A stretch of DNA of 64,000 bases from Cryptosporangium phraense (GTDB lineage Bacteria; Actinomycetota; Actinomycetes; Mycobacteriales; Cryptosporangiaceae), in the NCBI RefSeq assembly GCF_006912135.1, contig NZ_VIRS01000007.1, positions 124,001 to 188,000 on the forward strand. The letters run 5' to 3'. Of the stretch, positions 25,709 through 33,926 are shown in pieces. The notes under the pieces are model-generated. The model was not told the DNA's origin and ran no database searches. It was given only the letters and a program-made list of their open reading frames with translations. The first letter of the stretch is position 1. Every line of letters starts with the position of its first letter. A program made the position numbers and the translations under genes.

Positions 25709-27163
25709 GTGACGTCGAACCACGTGACGAAGAACCGCGTCTGGGTGAGCGAAGCCGTGTTCGAAACGGCGCATGACATCCGGCGGAGGCAGCAAGTGCG
25801 CAGAAAGTGGACCATCGGGCTGGTCGTCGGGGCGGCGGCCGTGGCGATCACCGGCACCACGCTGGTCGGCGTGTCCGCCGCCAGCGACAAGACGGCCCAA
25901 TCCCCCGGCACCATCGTGTGCCCGGACGTCCGCGCCGCGCTCCCGGCCGTGCCGGACCGCGCCGCCGACGAGGTGAACCGCAACCTCACGCTGCTCCAGA
26001 CGCAGATCGACGAGGCCACCAAGCGCCTCGCGAGCTCGGCGGGGCAGGGCGGCAAGGACTTCGTCCAGAACGCGATCCTCGGTCCGCTGGCCGACAAGCG
26101 GAAGGCCACGATCGACCGGATCGCGATCGCGATCGGCCGCGTGACGCCACCCACGCCCGACCTCGACGCGAAGAACCTCGCCACCTGCCAGGTCCAGCAA
26201 GCCGCCGCCACCAGCACGGCCGCCGCCCAGTCGACCGCCTCGGCCGGAGCCTCCCCCAGCGGCCACCAGCACACCCAGACCGGCCCGGTCCCGGCCGACT
26301 TCATCTCGATCCGCAAGGTCCCGGTCACCCGCAACACCGTGGCCCGGACGACCCGCCGCGGCTCGGCCGGGGTGTTCACCGCCCGCTGCGGCAACAACGA
26401 GAACGGGCACTTCAACTCCGACAACGTCGTCGTCGCGCCCGGCGTCGGCAACGGGGCGCATCACCTGCACGACTACGTCGGCAACAAGACGACGTCGTTC
26501 CGATCGACGGACGCGAGCCTGGCCCGCGGCGGAACCACCTGCCGGGACCGCGGGGACCGGTCCAGCTACTACTGGCCGGTCGTCCGGGACATCACCAAGA
26601 AGAAGAACCAGAAGCGCGTCCCGGGCGAGCTGAAGGAGGACCTCAACGTCGGCAAGGTGCTCCGCCCGACGGTGAAGATCACCTACACCGGCAACCCGTT
26701 CTCGAAGGTCGTGCCGATGCCCCGGTTCCTGCGGGTGCTCACCGGGGACGCCAAGGCCTTCACGAACGGCGGCGCCAACGCGCACGCGAAATTCACCTGC
26801 ACCGGCTTCACGAACCGCATCTCCACCGACAAGTACACGCTGTGCCCGAACGGCCGCGGGTTCACCCGGGTCGCCGAGTTCCCGAGCTGCTGGGACGGCA
26901 AGAACACCGACAGCGCGAACCACCGCACCCACGTCGTGTTCCCGGACGCCCGGGGCAAGTGCCCCACCGGCACGAAAGCGATCCCGAAGCTGACGATCAC
27001 GCTCACCTACGACGTGCCGACCGGCCCGTCGTTCGCGATCGACGGCTTCCCCGAGCAGCTGCACAAGCCGATCGACGAGCACAACGACTTCATCAACGTG
27101 ATGTCGAACTCGTCGATGCGGTTCGTGGCCGACTGCATCAACCGCGGCCGCCGCTGCTCGTGA
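25709..27163 (+). CDS. Exported DUF1996 domain protein
   Basis: 484 residues with an N-terminal hydrophobic segment at about 34-54 (WTIGLVVGAAAVAITGTTLVG) that acts as signal or anchor. Residues 60-185 are a helical, Ala/Thr-rich region; the DUF1996 domain covers about 210-480: FTARCGNNENGHFNSDNVVVAPG, HHLHDYVGN, SYYWPVV, and FPSCWDGKNTDSANHRTHV with conserved His/Cys residues, ending in DFINVM. DUF1996 is best known from fungal secreted proteins and has no known activity. Several GTG starts within the first 15 codons are possible. A strong bidirectional terminator follows. Confidence 0.8.
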   Translation: MTSNHVTKNRVWVSEAVFETAHDIRRRQQVRRKWTIGLVVGAAAVAITGTTLVGVSAASDKTAQSPGTIVCPDVRAALPAVPDRAADEVNRNLTLLQTQIDEATKRLASSAGQGGKDFVQNAILGPLADKRKATIDRIAIAIGRVTPPTPDLDAKNLATCQVQQAAATSTAAAQSTASAGASPSGHQHTQTGPVPADFISIRKVPVTRNTVARTTRRGSAGVFTARCGNNENGHFNSDNVVVAPGVGNGAHHLHDYVGNKTTSFRSTDASLARGGTTCRDRGDRSSYYWPVVRDITKKKNQKRVPGELKEDLNVGKVLRPTVKITYTGNPFSKVVPMPRFLRVLTGDAKAFTNGGANAHAKFTCTGFTNRISTDKYTLCPNGRGFTRVAEFPSCWDGKNTDSANHRTHVVFPDARGKCPTGTKAIPKLTITLTYDVPTGPSFAIDGFPEQLHKPIDEHNDFINVMSNSSMRFVADCINRGRRCS

Positions 27164-27172
27164 TTTGCCGGG

Positions 27173-27208
27173 AAATCGGCCTCTCCCGAGCCCGGGAGAG
27201 GCCGATTT
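27173..27208. terminator. Bidirectional terminator hairpin
   Basis: A perfect 16-bp inverted repeat (AAATCGGCCTCTCCCG, loop AGCC, CGGGAGAGGCCGATTT) between the convergent DUF1996 and VWA genes. The A-rich foot on one side and T-rich foot on the other give a short U-run in both directions. It is the clearest terminator of the window. Confidence 0.9.
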
Positions 27209-27236
27209 ACCGTCAATCCGCGAAGTCCCGCCCGCG

Positions 27237-28322
27237 TCAGACCCGTTCCCGCGGACGGTTCCACCACAGGGACAGCGCCACGCCGGAGAACACCAGCACC
27301 GCGCCGACCAGCACGAACCACACCGTGATCTCGACCTTCTTCTTCTGCAGGCCGATCTGGCTGGGCAGATCCCCGAGCACGTCGGCCAGCTGATCCGCGT
27401 CCTCGGCCTTGAAGTAGCGGCCGCCGGTCAGGTCCGCGACCGACTTCAGCGCCGCCTCGTCGATCTGCTGCACCCGGCGGCCGCCCCCGCGCGGCCCGCC
27501 GCCCCAGGTCCCGCCCCAGTTCCCTCCGGTCGCGTCCCCGCTGATCTGGTCGGCGGTGCACACCATCGGCGCGGGCTCGGTCGTCCCGAACCCGATCGTG
27601 TAGACCCGCACCCGGCGGGCCGCGGCCTGCTCGGCCGCGGTCACCGGGTCGACGCCCTGCGTGTTCGAGCCGTCGGTCAGGACGACGATCGTGTCCGGCT
27701 CGTAGTCCCCCGGCGGCGCCTGGCCGTCCTGCGGGGTCGGCGCCGCGCCGGACAGGTCGATCCCGCTCGCCATCACGTCCGGGTTGATCTCGGCGATCGC
27801 GTCGATCGCGGTGAGGATCGCCTGCCCGATCGCGGTGCCCCGGGCGGTCTTCAGCCCGTCGATCGCGCCGAGCAGCGCGTCCTGGTCGGTGGTCGGCGCG
27901 ACCAGCAGGCCGGCGATGCCGGAGAACGCGACCAGCCCGATCTTCGTCCCGTTGTCCTGCGAGCGGATGAACTTCCGGGCCGCCTCGCTGGCCACCGCCA
28001 GCCGGTTCGGGTCGATGTCGGTGCTGCACATCGAGCCCGACACGTCGATCGCCAGCAGGATCGACGAGTCGTTCGTCGGCACCTGCACCGACGCCTCCGG
28101 GCGGGTCAGCCCGGCGGCCAGCGGTAACAGTCCGATCAGGAACAGCAGCACCGGGATCCGCCGCCGCCACGCCGACCGCCCGGGCAGCGCGGCCCGGATC
28201 AGCGCCACCGACGACACCTGGAGCGCCGTGCGCCGCCGGCGCCGGTTGAACCACCACCGGGCGACCAGGAGCAGCGGCACGGCCAGCAGCGCGAGCAACG
28301 CCCACGGCCAGTGCAGCGACAT
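27237..28322 (-). CDS. VWA domain membrane protein (BatA-like)
   Basis: 361 residues, last gene of the protease-MoxR-DUF58-VWA-VWA operon. Two N-terminal helices (residues 5-22 and 53-72) resemble BatA proteins; a von Willebrand A domain spans about 85-320 with an intact MIDAS motif DVSGSM and later Thr and Asp (GTAIGQ, VVLTDGSNTQG). A final helix (VWFVLVGAVLVFSGVALSLWW) is followed by a basic tail. VWA proteins bind metal-dependent ligands and work with MoxR ATPases in maturing other proteins. A Gly/Trp-rich insert (GGNWGGTWGGGPRGGGRR) near residue 265 is unusual. The start overlaps the preceding stop by one base (TGATG). Confidence 0.9.
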   Translation of the reverse strand: MSLHWPWALLALLAVPLLLVARWWFNRRRRRTALQVSSVALIRAALPGRSAWRRRIPVLLFLIGLLPLAAGLTRPEASVQVPTNDSSILLAIDVSGSMCSTDIDPNRLAVASEAARKFIRSQDNGTKIGLVAFSGIAGLLVAPTTDQDALLGAIDGLKTARGTAIGQAILTAIDAIAEINPDVMASGIDLSGAAPTPQDGQAPPGDYEPDTIVVLTDGSNTQGVDPVTAAEQAAARRVRVYTIGFGTTEPAPMVCTADQISGDATGGNWGGTWGGGPRGGGRRVQQIDEAALKSVADLTGGRYFKAEDADQLADVLGDLPSQIGLQKKKVEITVWFVLVGAVLVFSGVALSLWWNRPRERV

Positions 28323-29287
28323 CAGACGATCCTTCCGTGCCAGCGGCTCATCAGCAGCGCACCCACCACGAGCAGCACCAGCGCGGCCCCGGCGAACGGG
28401 GCGGTGAGCTCCAGCGGTTCCCGCTTGCTGGTCAGCCGCAGATCGATGGACCGGGTCGAGTCGGCCAGCCCGTCGGCGTCGTCGGCCTTCAGGTACTTCC
28501 CGCCGGTGGCCTGCGCGATCGTCGTCAGCTGCTGCGAGTTCAGGGCGGTGGCCAACTGGTACCCGTCGACCTCGACCGTCGTCCCGCCCGCGGTCCCCAC
28601 TCCGACGGTCTGGATCCGGACACCGGCGGCGGCGGCCAGCGCGGTGGCGGACGAGACGTCCGTGCCCCCGTTCTCCTCACCGTCCGAGAACAGCACGATC
28701 GACGCCGACGGCCAATACCCCAGGTCGTCGCCGACCGGAGCGGACGGGTCCGCGGGCAGGCTGACCGGCTTCCCGGTGATCGACGACAGCGACGCCAGGA
28801 TCGCCTGGCCCAGCGAGGTGCCGCCGGTGCCGCCGACCCGGTTGATCGCGGCCAGCGCCAGGTCGTGGTCGTCGGTCGGTCTCTGGGTCTGCAGCGCCTG
28901 ATCGCCGAAGACGACGACGCCGATGTCCACGCTCGACGGCTGGTTCTCGACGAACGCGGTCGCGGCCTTCCGGGCCGCGGCCAGCCGGCTCGGCTTGAGG
29001 TCGGTGGCCTGCATGCTGTTCGACGCGTCGAAGACCAGGATCACCGTGCCGGCAACCCGCGGAACCGTCACCTCGGCCGACGGGCGGGCCAGCCCGACCA
29101 GCAGCAGCGGCAACGCGGCCAGCAGCAGCACGTAGGGCAGGTGACGGCGCAGCCGCCCGCCCCCCGGGGAGAGCCCGGCCGCCGCCAGCGCGGCGGTCCG
29201 CTGCCGGGCGAGCACCACGTACCCCACGACCGCCGCGACGGTCACGACAAGAGCGATCCCCAGCACGACCGGATAGTCCACGTTCAC
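28322..29287 (-). CDS. VWA domain membrane protein (BatB-like)
   Basis: 321 residues from a GTG overlapping the DUF58 stop. Helices at about 7-26 and 50-66, a VWA domain with MIDAS DASNSM (first Ser replaced so that it reads D-x-S-x-S with Asn between), GGTSLGQ and LFSDGEENGG, and a C-terminal helix (FAGAALVLLVVGALLM). It is the paralogue of the next gene; the pair corresponds to BatA/BatB of Bacteroides-type operons and may form a membrane complex. Domain order and operon place are the main grounds for the function. Confidence 0.9.
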   Translation of the reverse strand: MNVDYPVVLGIALVVTVAAVVGYVVLARQRTAALAAAGLSPGGGRLRRHLPYVLLLAALPLLLVGLARPSAEVTVPRVAGTVILVFDASNSMQATDLKPSRLAAARKAATAFVENQPSSVDIGVVVFGDQALQTQRPTDDHDLALAAINRVGGTGGTSLGQAILASLSSITGKPVSLPADPSAPVGDDLGYWPSASIVLFSDGEENGGTDVSSATALAAAAGVRIQTVGVGTAGGTTVEVDGYQLATALNSQQLTTIAQATGGKYLKADDADGLADSTRSIDLRLTSKREPLELTAPFAGAALVLLVVGALLMSRWHGRIV

Positions 29288-30159
29288 CGGCGCCTCCGCG
29301 ATTCCCGCACCAGCCGCACCAGCGACTCCAGGACGTCCACGTCGGTGCTGATCCGGTGCTCGGTCACCGCGGCCTTCCGCATCCCGGCCGAGATTCCGTC
29401 CTCCCGGTCGGAGAACTGCGCCTGAAGGCGCTTGCGCAGCAGCGGATCACTGGTGTCGACCAGGACCTGCTCGCCGGTCTCCGCGTCCTCCACCAGGATC
29501 ACTCCGACGTCCGGCAGCGCGAACTCCACCGGGTCGACGATCCGCAGCACGACGACCTCGTGCCGGTGCGAGAGCGCGGTGAGCGGGCGGTCCCAGCCCG
29601 GATCCCCGATGAAGTCCGAGACGACGAACACCAGGCTGCGCCGCTGCGAGGTCGTGGACGCGGCCAGCCGGAGCATCCCGGCCAGGTCCGTGACCGCCCC
29701 CCGGGACCCGGCGCGCTCGGCGGAGAGCTCCCGGGCCAGCCGCAGCACCTGGTTCCGCCCGGTCCGCGGCGGCACCACCGACGACGACGCGTTGTCGTAC
29801 AGGATCGCGCCGACCCGGTTGCCGCCCTGGGCCAGCAGCCGGGCCAGCGCCACGGTCAGCGCCGTCCCGACCGGGTACTTCCCGCTCCCGAACCGCATCG
29901 ACGCCGACCGGTCGACGACCATCCACGCGGTCAGCTCGCGGTCCTCGGTGTACTGGCGGACGTAGGGCTCGTCCAGGCGCGCGGTGACGTTCCAGTCGAT
30001 GTGCCGGACGTCGTCGTCCGGGGTGTACTGACGCAGGTCGGTGAAGTCGATGCCCGCGCCGCGCCACACCGTGCGGTACGCGCCCTGCAGCCGCCCGTCG
30101 ACCCGGCGGCGCAGCTGCCACTCGAGCCGCCGGAGCAACCGGTCGGGGGCGCTGGTCAT
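29284..30159 (-). CDS. DUF58 domain protein
   Basis: 291 residues, soluble, with the DUF58 core GAYRTVWRGAGIDFTDLRQYTPDDDVRHIDWNVTAR (described here by its key parts: GIDF, DDDVR, IDWN) followed by a VWA-like fold containing MVVDRSASMRFG and VVSDFIGDPGW. In MoxR operons DUF58 proteins act with the ATPase and VWA proteins, but the molecular task is unknown. The ATG overlaps the MoxR stop (ATGA) and the stop overlaps the next GTG, so synthesis is stoichiometric. Confidence 0.92.
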   Translation of the reverse strand: MTSAPDRLLRRLEWQLRRRVDGRLQGAYRTVWRGAGIDFTDLRQYTPDDDVRHIDWNVTARLDEPYVRQYTEDRELTAWMVVDRSASMRFGSGKYPVGTALTVALARLLAQGGNRVGAILYDNASSSVVPPRTGRNQVLRLARELSAERAGSRGAVTDLAGMLRLAASTTSQRRSLVFVVSDFIGDPGWDRPLTALSHRHEVVVLRIVDPVEFALPDVGVILVEDAETGEQVLVDTSDPLLRKRLQAQFSDREDGISAGMRKAAVTEHRISTDVDVLESLVRLVRESRRRR

Positions 30160-31151
30160 TGCTTCGCCGGCTCCGGCACCCGCAGCGAGGAGAGGATCTT
30201 GCCCAGGACGTCGTCGGCCGTCACGTCGTCGGACAGGGCCTCGTAGGAGAGCACCAGCCGGTGCCGCAACACGTCGAGAGCGAGGTCGGTGAGGTCCTCC
30301 GGGACCGCGTAGTCGCGGCCGCGCAGGTAGGCCAGCGCCCGCGCGCCGAGCACCAGGCTGATCGACGCCCGCGGGCTGGCCCCGAACGTGACGTACTTCG
30401 CCAGGTCGGAGAGGCCGACCGAGGCGGGGTTGCGGGACGCGGCCGCGACCTGCACCGCGTACTCGATCAACCCCGGGTCGACGTAGACCCGGTCGGCCTC
30501 GCGCTGCATCGCGACCAGCCGCTCGGGGTCGATGATCTCCTGGATCGCCGGGGTGCCGGCCAGGGCCCGCTCGACGACGACGAACTCCTCGGCCGCGCTC
30601 GGGTAGCCGACCAGGACCTTCATCATGAACCGGTCGACCTGGGCCTCGGGCAGCGGATACGTGCCCTCGGACTCGATCGGGTTCTGCGTCGCCATGACCA
30701 GGAACGGCTCCGGGACCCGGTGGGTCTCCCGGCCGATCGTCACCTGGTGTTCCTGCATGACCTCGAGCAGCGCGCTCTGCACCTTGGCCGGTGCGCGGTT
30801 GATCTCGTCGGCCAGCAGCAGGTTCGTGAACACCGGGCCGAGCGAGACCTGGAACTCGCCGGTCGGCTGGTGGTAGACGCGGGTGCCGAGGATGTCGGCC
30901 GGCACCAGGTCGGGGGTGAACTGCACCCGGTGGAACTGGCCGCCGATCGCTTCCGCGAGCGACTTCACCGCGAGCGTCTTGGCCAGCCCGGGGACGCCTT
31001 CGACGAGGACGTGCCCGCGGGCCAGCAGCGCGACGAGCAACCGCTCGAGCAGGACGTCCTGGCCGACGATCGTCTTCTTGACCTCGTAGACGACCTGCTC
31101 GGCCGGTCCGGCCCCGCTCGGCGCGGCCGAGCCGTTCCACTGCGTACTCAT
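30156..31151 (-). CDS. MoxR family AAA+ ATPase
   Basis: 331 residues. Walker A is GVPGLAKT (following HVLVEG), Walker B LLADEINRAP, sensor 1 MATQNPIESEG, and the arginine-finger/sensor 2 region GASPRASISLVLGARALA. This is the MRP subfamily usual in actinobacteria. MoxR ATPases act as chaperones assembling or activating VWA-linked complexes, using ATP. Start ATG 31151 has GAGAGGGG at good spacing. It lies 10 bases after the serine protease gene and leads the DUF58-VWA-VWA genes. Confidence 0.94.
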   Translation of the reverse strand: MSTQWNGSAAPSGAGPAEQVVYEVKKTIVGQDVLLERLLVALLARGHVLVEGVPGLAKTLAVKSLAEAIGGQFHRVQFTPDLVPADILGTRVYHQPTGEFQVSLGPVFTNLLLADEINRAPAKVQSALLEVMQEHQVTIGRETHRVPEPFLVMATQNPIESEGTYPLPEAQVDRFMMKVLVGYPSAAEEFVVVERALAGTPAIQEIIDPERLVAMQREADRVYVDPGLIEYAVQVAAASRNPASVGLSDLAKYVTFGASPRASISLVLGARALAYLRGRDYAVPEDLTDLALDVLRHRLVLSYEALSDDVTADDVLGKILSSLRVPEPAKQ

Positions 31152-31161
31152 CGAGCCCCTC

Positions 31162-31974
31162 TCATAACGGCGGCACCCGGCCGTCGCCCTCACCGGCGCC
31201 GACCGCCGCGCCGATCGGCACGGCGAAGCCCACGCCGATGAACGTGCCGGCGTTGGTCGGGTTCACGAGCGCGACGACGATGCCGATGACCTGGCCGCCG
31301 TCGTTGATCAGCGGCCCGCCGGAGCTCCCCGGGTTGACGGCCGCGTCGAACTGGATCAGCCCGCGCAGCGGCGCGGCGCCGGCCCGGGGGACGTTCCGAT
31401 TCAGGCCCGACACGACCCCGCTGGTCGTCGTATCGGCCAGGCCGAGCGGGTTGCCGATCGCGACGACCTGGTCGCCGACCGCCGGACCGCCGCCGAGCGT
31501 CGCCGGCACGGTCGGGTCGGGCAGCGTCTCGGGGACGAGCGTCGCGATGTCCATCGCCTTCGACCCGGCCCCGACCGTGGCCGCCGACCGCGTCCCGTCG
31601 GCGAACGTCAGCGTGATCTTGCTGGCGCCCTCGACGACGTGGAACGCGGTCAGCACGGTGCCGTCACCGTTCGCGATGACGCCGGTGCCCAGCGCGGTGC
31701 CGGACCGGGCGCGTCCGCTGTGGTCGACGTCCGACGAACCCCCGGTGGCCTGGATCAATACGACCGAGGGGACGACGGCCTGGTACACCTGCGCGACGGT
31801 CAGCGGACCCGACGGGGACGGCGACGGGGAGGGCGCGGCGGCCGGGGCGGGATCGTCCGGCCCGCCGCGGACCACGACGACCGCGGTGAGCACCAGGGCC
31901 CATAAGACGGCGGCCCCGAGGAGCACCCGTCGTCCCCACGGACGCCGGCGCGGCACCTCGGTCTGCTCCGTCAC
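31162..31974 (-). CDS. S1C (HtrA/DegP-like) trypsin-type serine protease, membrane-anchored, no PDZ
   Basis: 270 residues. A single N-terminal helix (residues 16-35) and a Pro/Ser linker precede a chymotrypsin-fold domain with a complete triad: His112 (LTAFHVVEG), Asp142 (AMDIATLV) and Ser218 (NPGSSGGPL). No PDZ domain follows; the chain ends soon after FIGVGFAVPIGAAVG. The active site faces the outside of the membrane. It is the first gene of the MoxR operon, an arrangement suggesting proteolysis is part of that system. GTG start without Shine-Dalgarno; a TACGAT -10 box 6 bases upstream suggests a leaderless transcript. Confidence 0.9.
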   Translation of the reverse strand: MTEQTEVPRRRPWGRRVLLGAAVLWALVLTAVVVVRGGPDDPAPAAAPSPSPSPSGPLTVAQVYQAVVPSVVLIQATGGSSDVDHSGRARSGTALGTGVIANGDGTVLTAFHVVEGASKITLTFADGTRSAATVGAGSKAMDIATLVPETLPDPTVPATLGGGPAVGDQVVAIGNPLGLADTTTSGVVSGLNRNVPRAGAAPLRGLIQFDAAVNPGSSGGPLINDGGQVIGIVVALVNPTNAGTFIGVGFAVPIGAAVGAGEGDGRVPPL

Positions 31975-31980
31975 CTGCCG

Positions 31981-32005
31981 ATCGTAGGCAGAGTTCGGTG
32001 AACTC
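31981..32005 (-). promoter_or_regulatory. Candidate leaderless promoter with operator-like repeat for the protease-MoxR operon
   Basis: On the minus strand TACGAT (31981-31986) fits the actinobacterial -10 consensus TANNNT and ends 6 bases before the protease GTG, so transcription would begin at the start codon. Just upstream, GAGTTC-NNN-GAACTC (31991-32005) is a perfect 6-bp inverted repeat between the -10 and where a -35 would be, a typical repressor position. No good -35 hexamer is seen. Confidence 0.45.
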
Positions 32006-32033
32006 TCATCTTTTCCGGCCCTAGGAGATGGCT

Positions 32034-32072
32034 GTGCGGACGGCCAGATTTCACTCAGGGTGCCGTCCGCAC
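32034..32072 (-). terminator. Hairpin after the KstD-like gene
   Basis: Perfect 11-bp inverted repeat GTGCGGACGGC / GCCGTCCGCAC with a 17-base loop, 13 bases past the stop of the flavoprotein gene and before the protease promoter. Probable terminator without U-run; the long loop makes it less certain. Confidence 0.5.
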
Positions 32073-32084
32073 CACCGGTACGCC

Positions 32085-33776
32085 TCAGACTCCGGCAGCG
32101 TGCCGGGCCGCCAGATACCCGAACGTCATCGTGTTCGAGATGCTCGCTCCGGCCCCCAGGTAGTAGCGGCCCATCACGGTCGCGGCCATGTTCCCGGTGA
32201 CGTAGAGCCCGGGGATCGGCGCGTCGGCCTCGTCCAGCGCCCGCCCGTGCTCGTCGGTGATCACGCCGCCGATCGTCCCGACGTCACCGGGGTAGATCTG
32301 GGTCGCGTAGTACGGCGGGGTGTCGACCGGCCCGACCGACGGGTTCGGCTTGCTGCCCGGGTCGCCCAGCGCCTTGTTGTACTGCGAGCGCCCGCGCCCG
32401 AAGTCCGGGTCCTCGCCCTGCACCGCGTGGACGTTGAATCGGCCCACGGTGGCGACCAGCGCGTCGGCGTCCACGCCGAGCTGCGCGGCCAGGTCCGGCA
32501 GCGTCGCCGACCGCTTGATCCACCCGCTGGTGACCAGCTCCTCGGGCATCCGGCCGGGTAACACCGACGCGAACCGGCGCAGCGTCGGCAGGCCCCGGGC
32601 CCACGCGTACCGCTTGCGGAACGTGTCGTCGAAGATCAGCCAGCACGGCACGCCGTCATGGGCGTACATCGCCTTGCCGACCTCGAGGTAGGAGTTCGAC
32701 TCGTTGACGAACCGCTTTCCCTCGGCGTTGACGAAGATCGCGTGCGGGTACTGCCGGCCGAGCGCGACCGCGGTCCCGGCCAGCTCCATCCGCGGGTTGG
32801 GCAGCCAGACCGCGTCGTCCATGTAGTCGGTCTTGGCGCCGACCGCGATCGCGGCCGCGAGCACCTCGCCGGTGTTGCCGGCGTTGGCCATCGTCCACTG
32901 GCCGTCGTTGGGCTGGGTGTCGGCGCTGTACTTCCGGCGCATCTCCGGGTTGCGCTCGAACCCGCCCGCGGCGAGCAGCACGCCGTGGGTGCCCCGCACC
33001 ACCACCGGTTCGCCGCCGCGGTCCGCCTCCACGCCGACGATCCGGCCGCCCTCGACCACCAGGCCGGACACCCCGGCGTTCAGCCAGATCGGCACGCCGG
33101 CCTCGACCAGGATCTTCGTCAGCTGGCCGACCAACGACATCCCGTTCGTGAACAGGTCTTGCCCGCGCCACCTGGACACGTACGTGCGCGCGCCGACCCG
33201 CACGGTCGTGCGCAGCGAGCGGAACGAGCGGGTCCAGGTGGGCAGGCTGCGGACCTCGTTGGTCTTGACCGCCAGCCCCATCCCCTTGGCCATGCCGGGG
33301 ATGATCTTCGCGTGCCACTCGCCGAGCCGGCGCCCGTCCCACGGGACGCCCTCGATCGAGCGGCCGCGGTCGCTGCCGCCCTTCCGGTCGCTGTAGTAGT
33401 CCGAGTAGCCCTCGCAGCGGACGAACTCGACGCCCCGACGCTCGAGGAACGCGACCATCTCCGGGCCCTGGCGCAGGAACGCCTCCCGCCGGGCCAGCGA
33501 CGATCCCTGGTCGGGCTCGCCGACCACCGCGTCGAAGTAGGCCAGCCCGTCCTCGTACGAGTCCGGCACCCGGTCGCGGCGCATCAGCGGGTTGTCCGGC
33601 ATCCAGACGACGCCGCCGGACATCCCGGTCGACCCGCCGACGTACGGCTGCTTCTCCAGGATCACCGGCTTCAGCCCGGCCTCGTGGGCGGCCAGCGCGG
33701 CGACCAGGCCGCCTCCGCCGCTGCCGACGATCACGAAGTCGAACGATTCGTCCCGCTGCTCTGCCACGGCCCTCAT
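32085..33776 (-). CDS. FAD-dependent dehydrogenase of the 3-ketosteroid Delta1-dehydrogenase family
   Basis: 563 residues, close to the usual KstD length. N-terminal FAD motif FVIVGSGGGGLVAALAAHEAG, then GGSTGMSGGVVWMPDNPLM, NGMSLVGQL, LLAAGGFERNPEMR, GKRFVNESNSY, YPGDVGTIGGVITDEHGRAL and TGNMAATVMGRYYLGAGASI, all in KstD order. The family inserts a 1,2 double bond in ring A of 3-oxosteroids. No other steroid gene is near, so the true substrate may differ. Start could be ATG 33776 or the GTG three codons later, which has a better-spaced AAGGGG. It is divergent from the iol-like operon. Confidence 0.85.
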   Translation of the reverse strand: MRAVAEQRDESFDFVIVGSGGGGLVAALAAHEAGLKPVILEKQPYVGGSTGMSGGVVWMPDNPLMRRDRVPDSYEDGLAYFDAVVGEPDQGSSLARREAFLRQGPEMVAFLERRGVEFVRCEGYSDYYSDRKGGSDRGRSIEGVPWDGRRLGEWHAKIIPGMAKGMGLAVKTNEVRSLPTWTRSFRSLRTTVRVGARTYVSRWRGQDLFTNGMSLVGQLTKILVEAGVPIWLNAGVSGLVVEGGRIVGVEADRGGEPVVVRGTHGVLLAAGGFERNPEMRRKYSADTQPNDGQWTMANAGNTGEVLAAAIAVGAKTDYMDDAVWLPNPRMELAGTAVALGRQYPHAIFVNAEGKRFVNESNSYLEVGKAMYAHDGVPCWLIFDDTFRKRYAWARGLPTLRRFASVLPGRMPEELVTSGWIKRSATLPDLAAQLGVDADALVATVGRFNVHAVQGEDPDFGRGRSQYNKALGDPGSKPNPSVGPVDTPPYYATQIYPGDVGTIGGVITDEHGRALDEADAPIPGLYVTGNMAATVMGRYYLGAGASISNTMTFGYLAARHAAGV

Positions 33777-33926
33777 CCCCTTCGATGGGCGGATCGTACG
33801 AAGTTTAGAGAAGGATCTATGTGAGGGTGCGCGGAACAAACATTTGGTCTCGCCAGGAGCTCTTTCGCGGCACTAGGTTCGGATGTCAGTATGTCCATAC
33901 AAGGTCGCGCTCGATGAGGAGACCCG

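Noticed and set aside
32085-33776. A steroid-degradation locus
   Set aside because: Only one KstD-like gene is present; no kshA, hsaC, mce or other steroid genes adjoin, so the pathway cannot be claimed.
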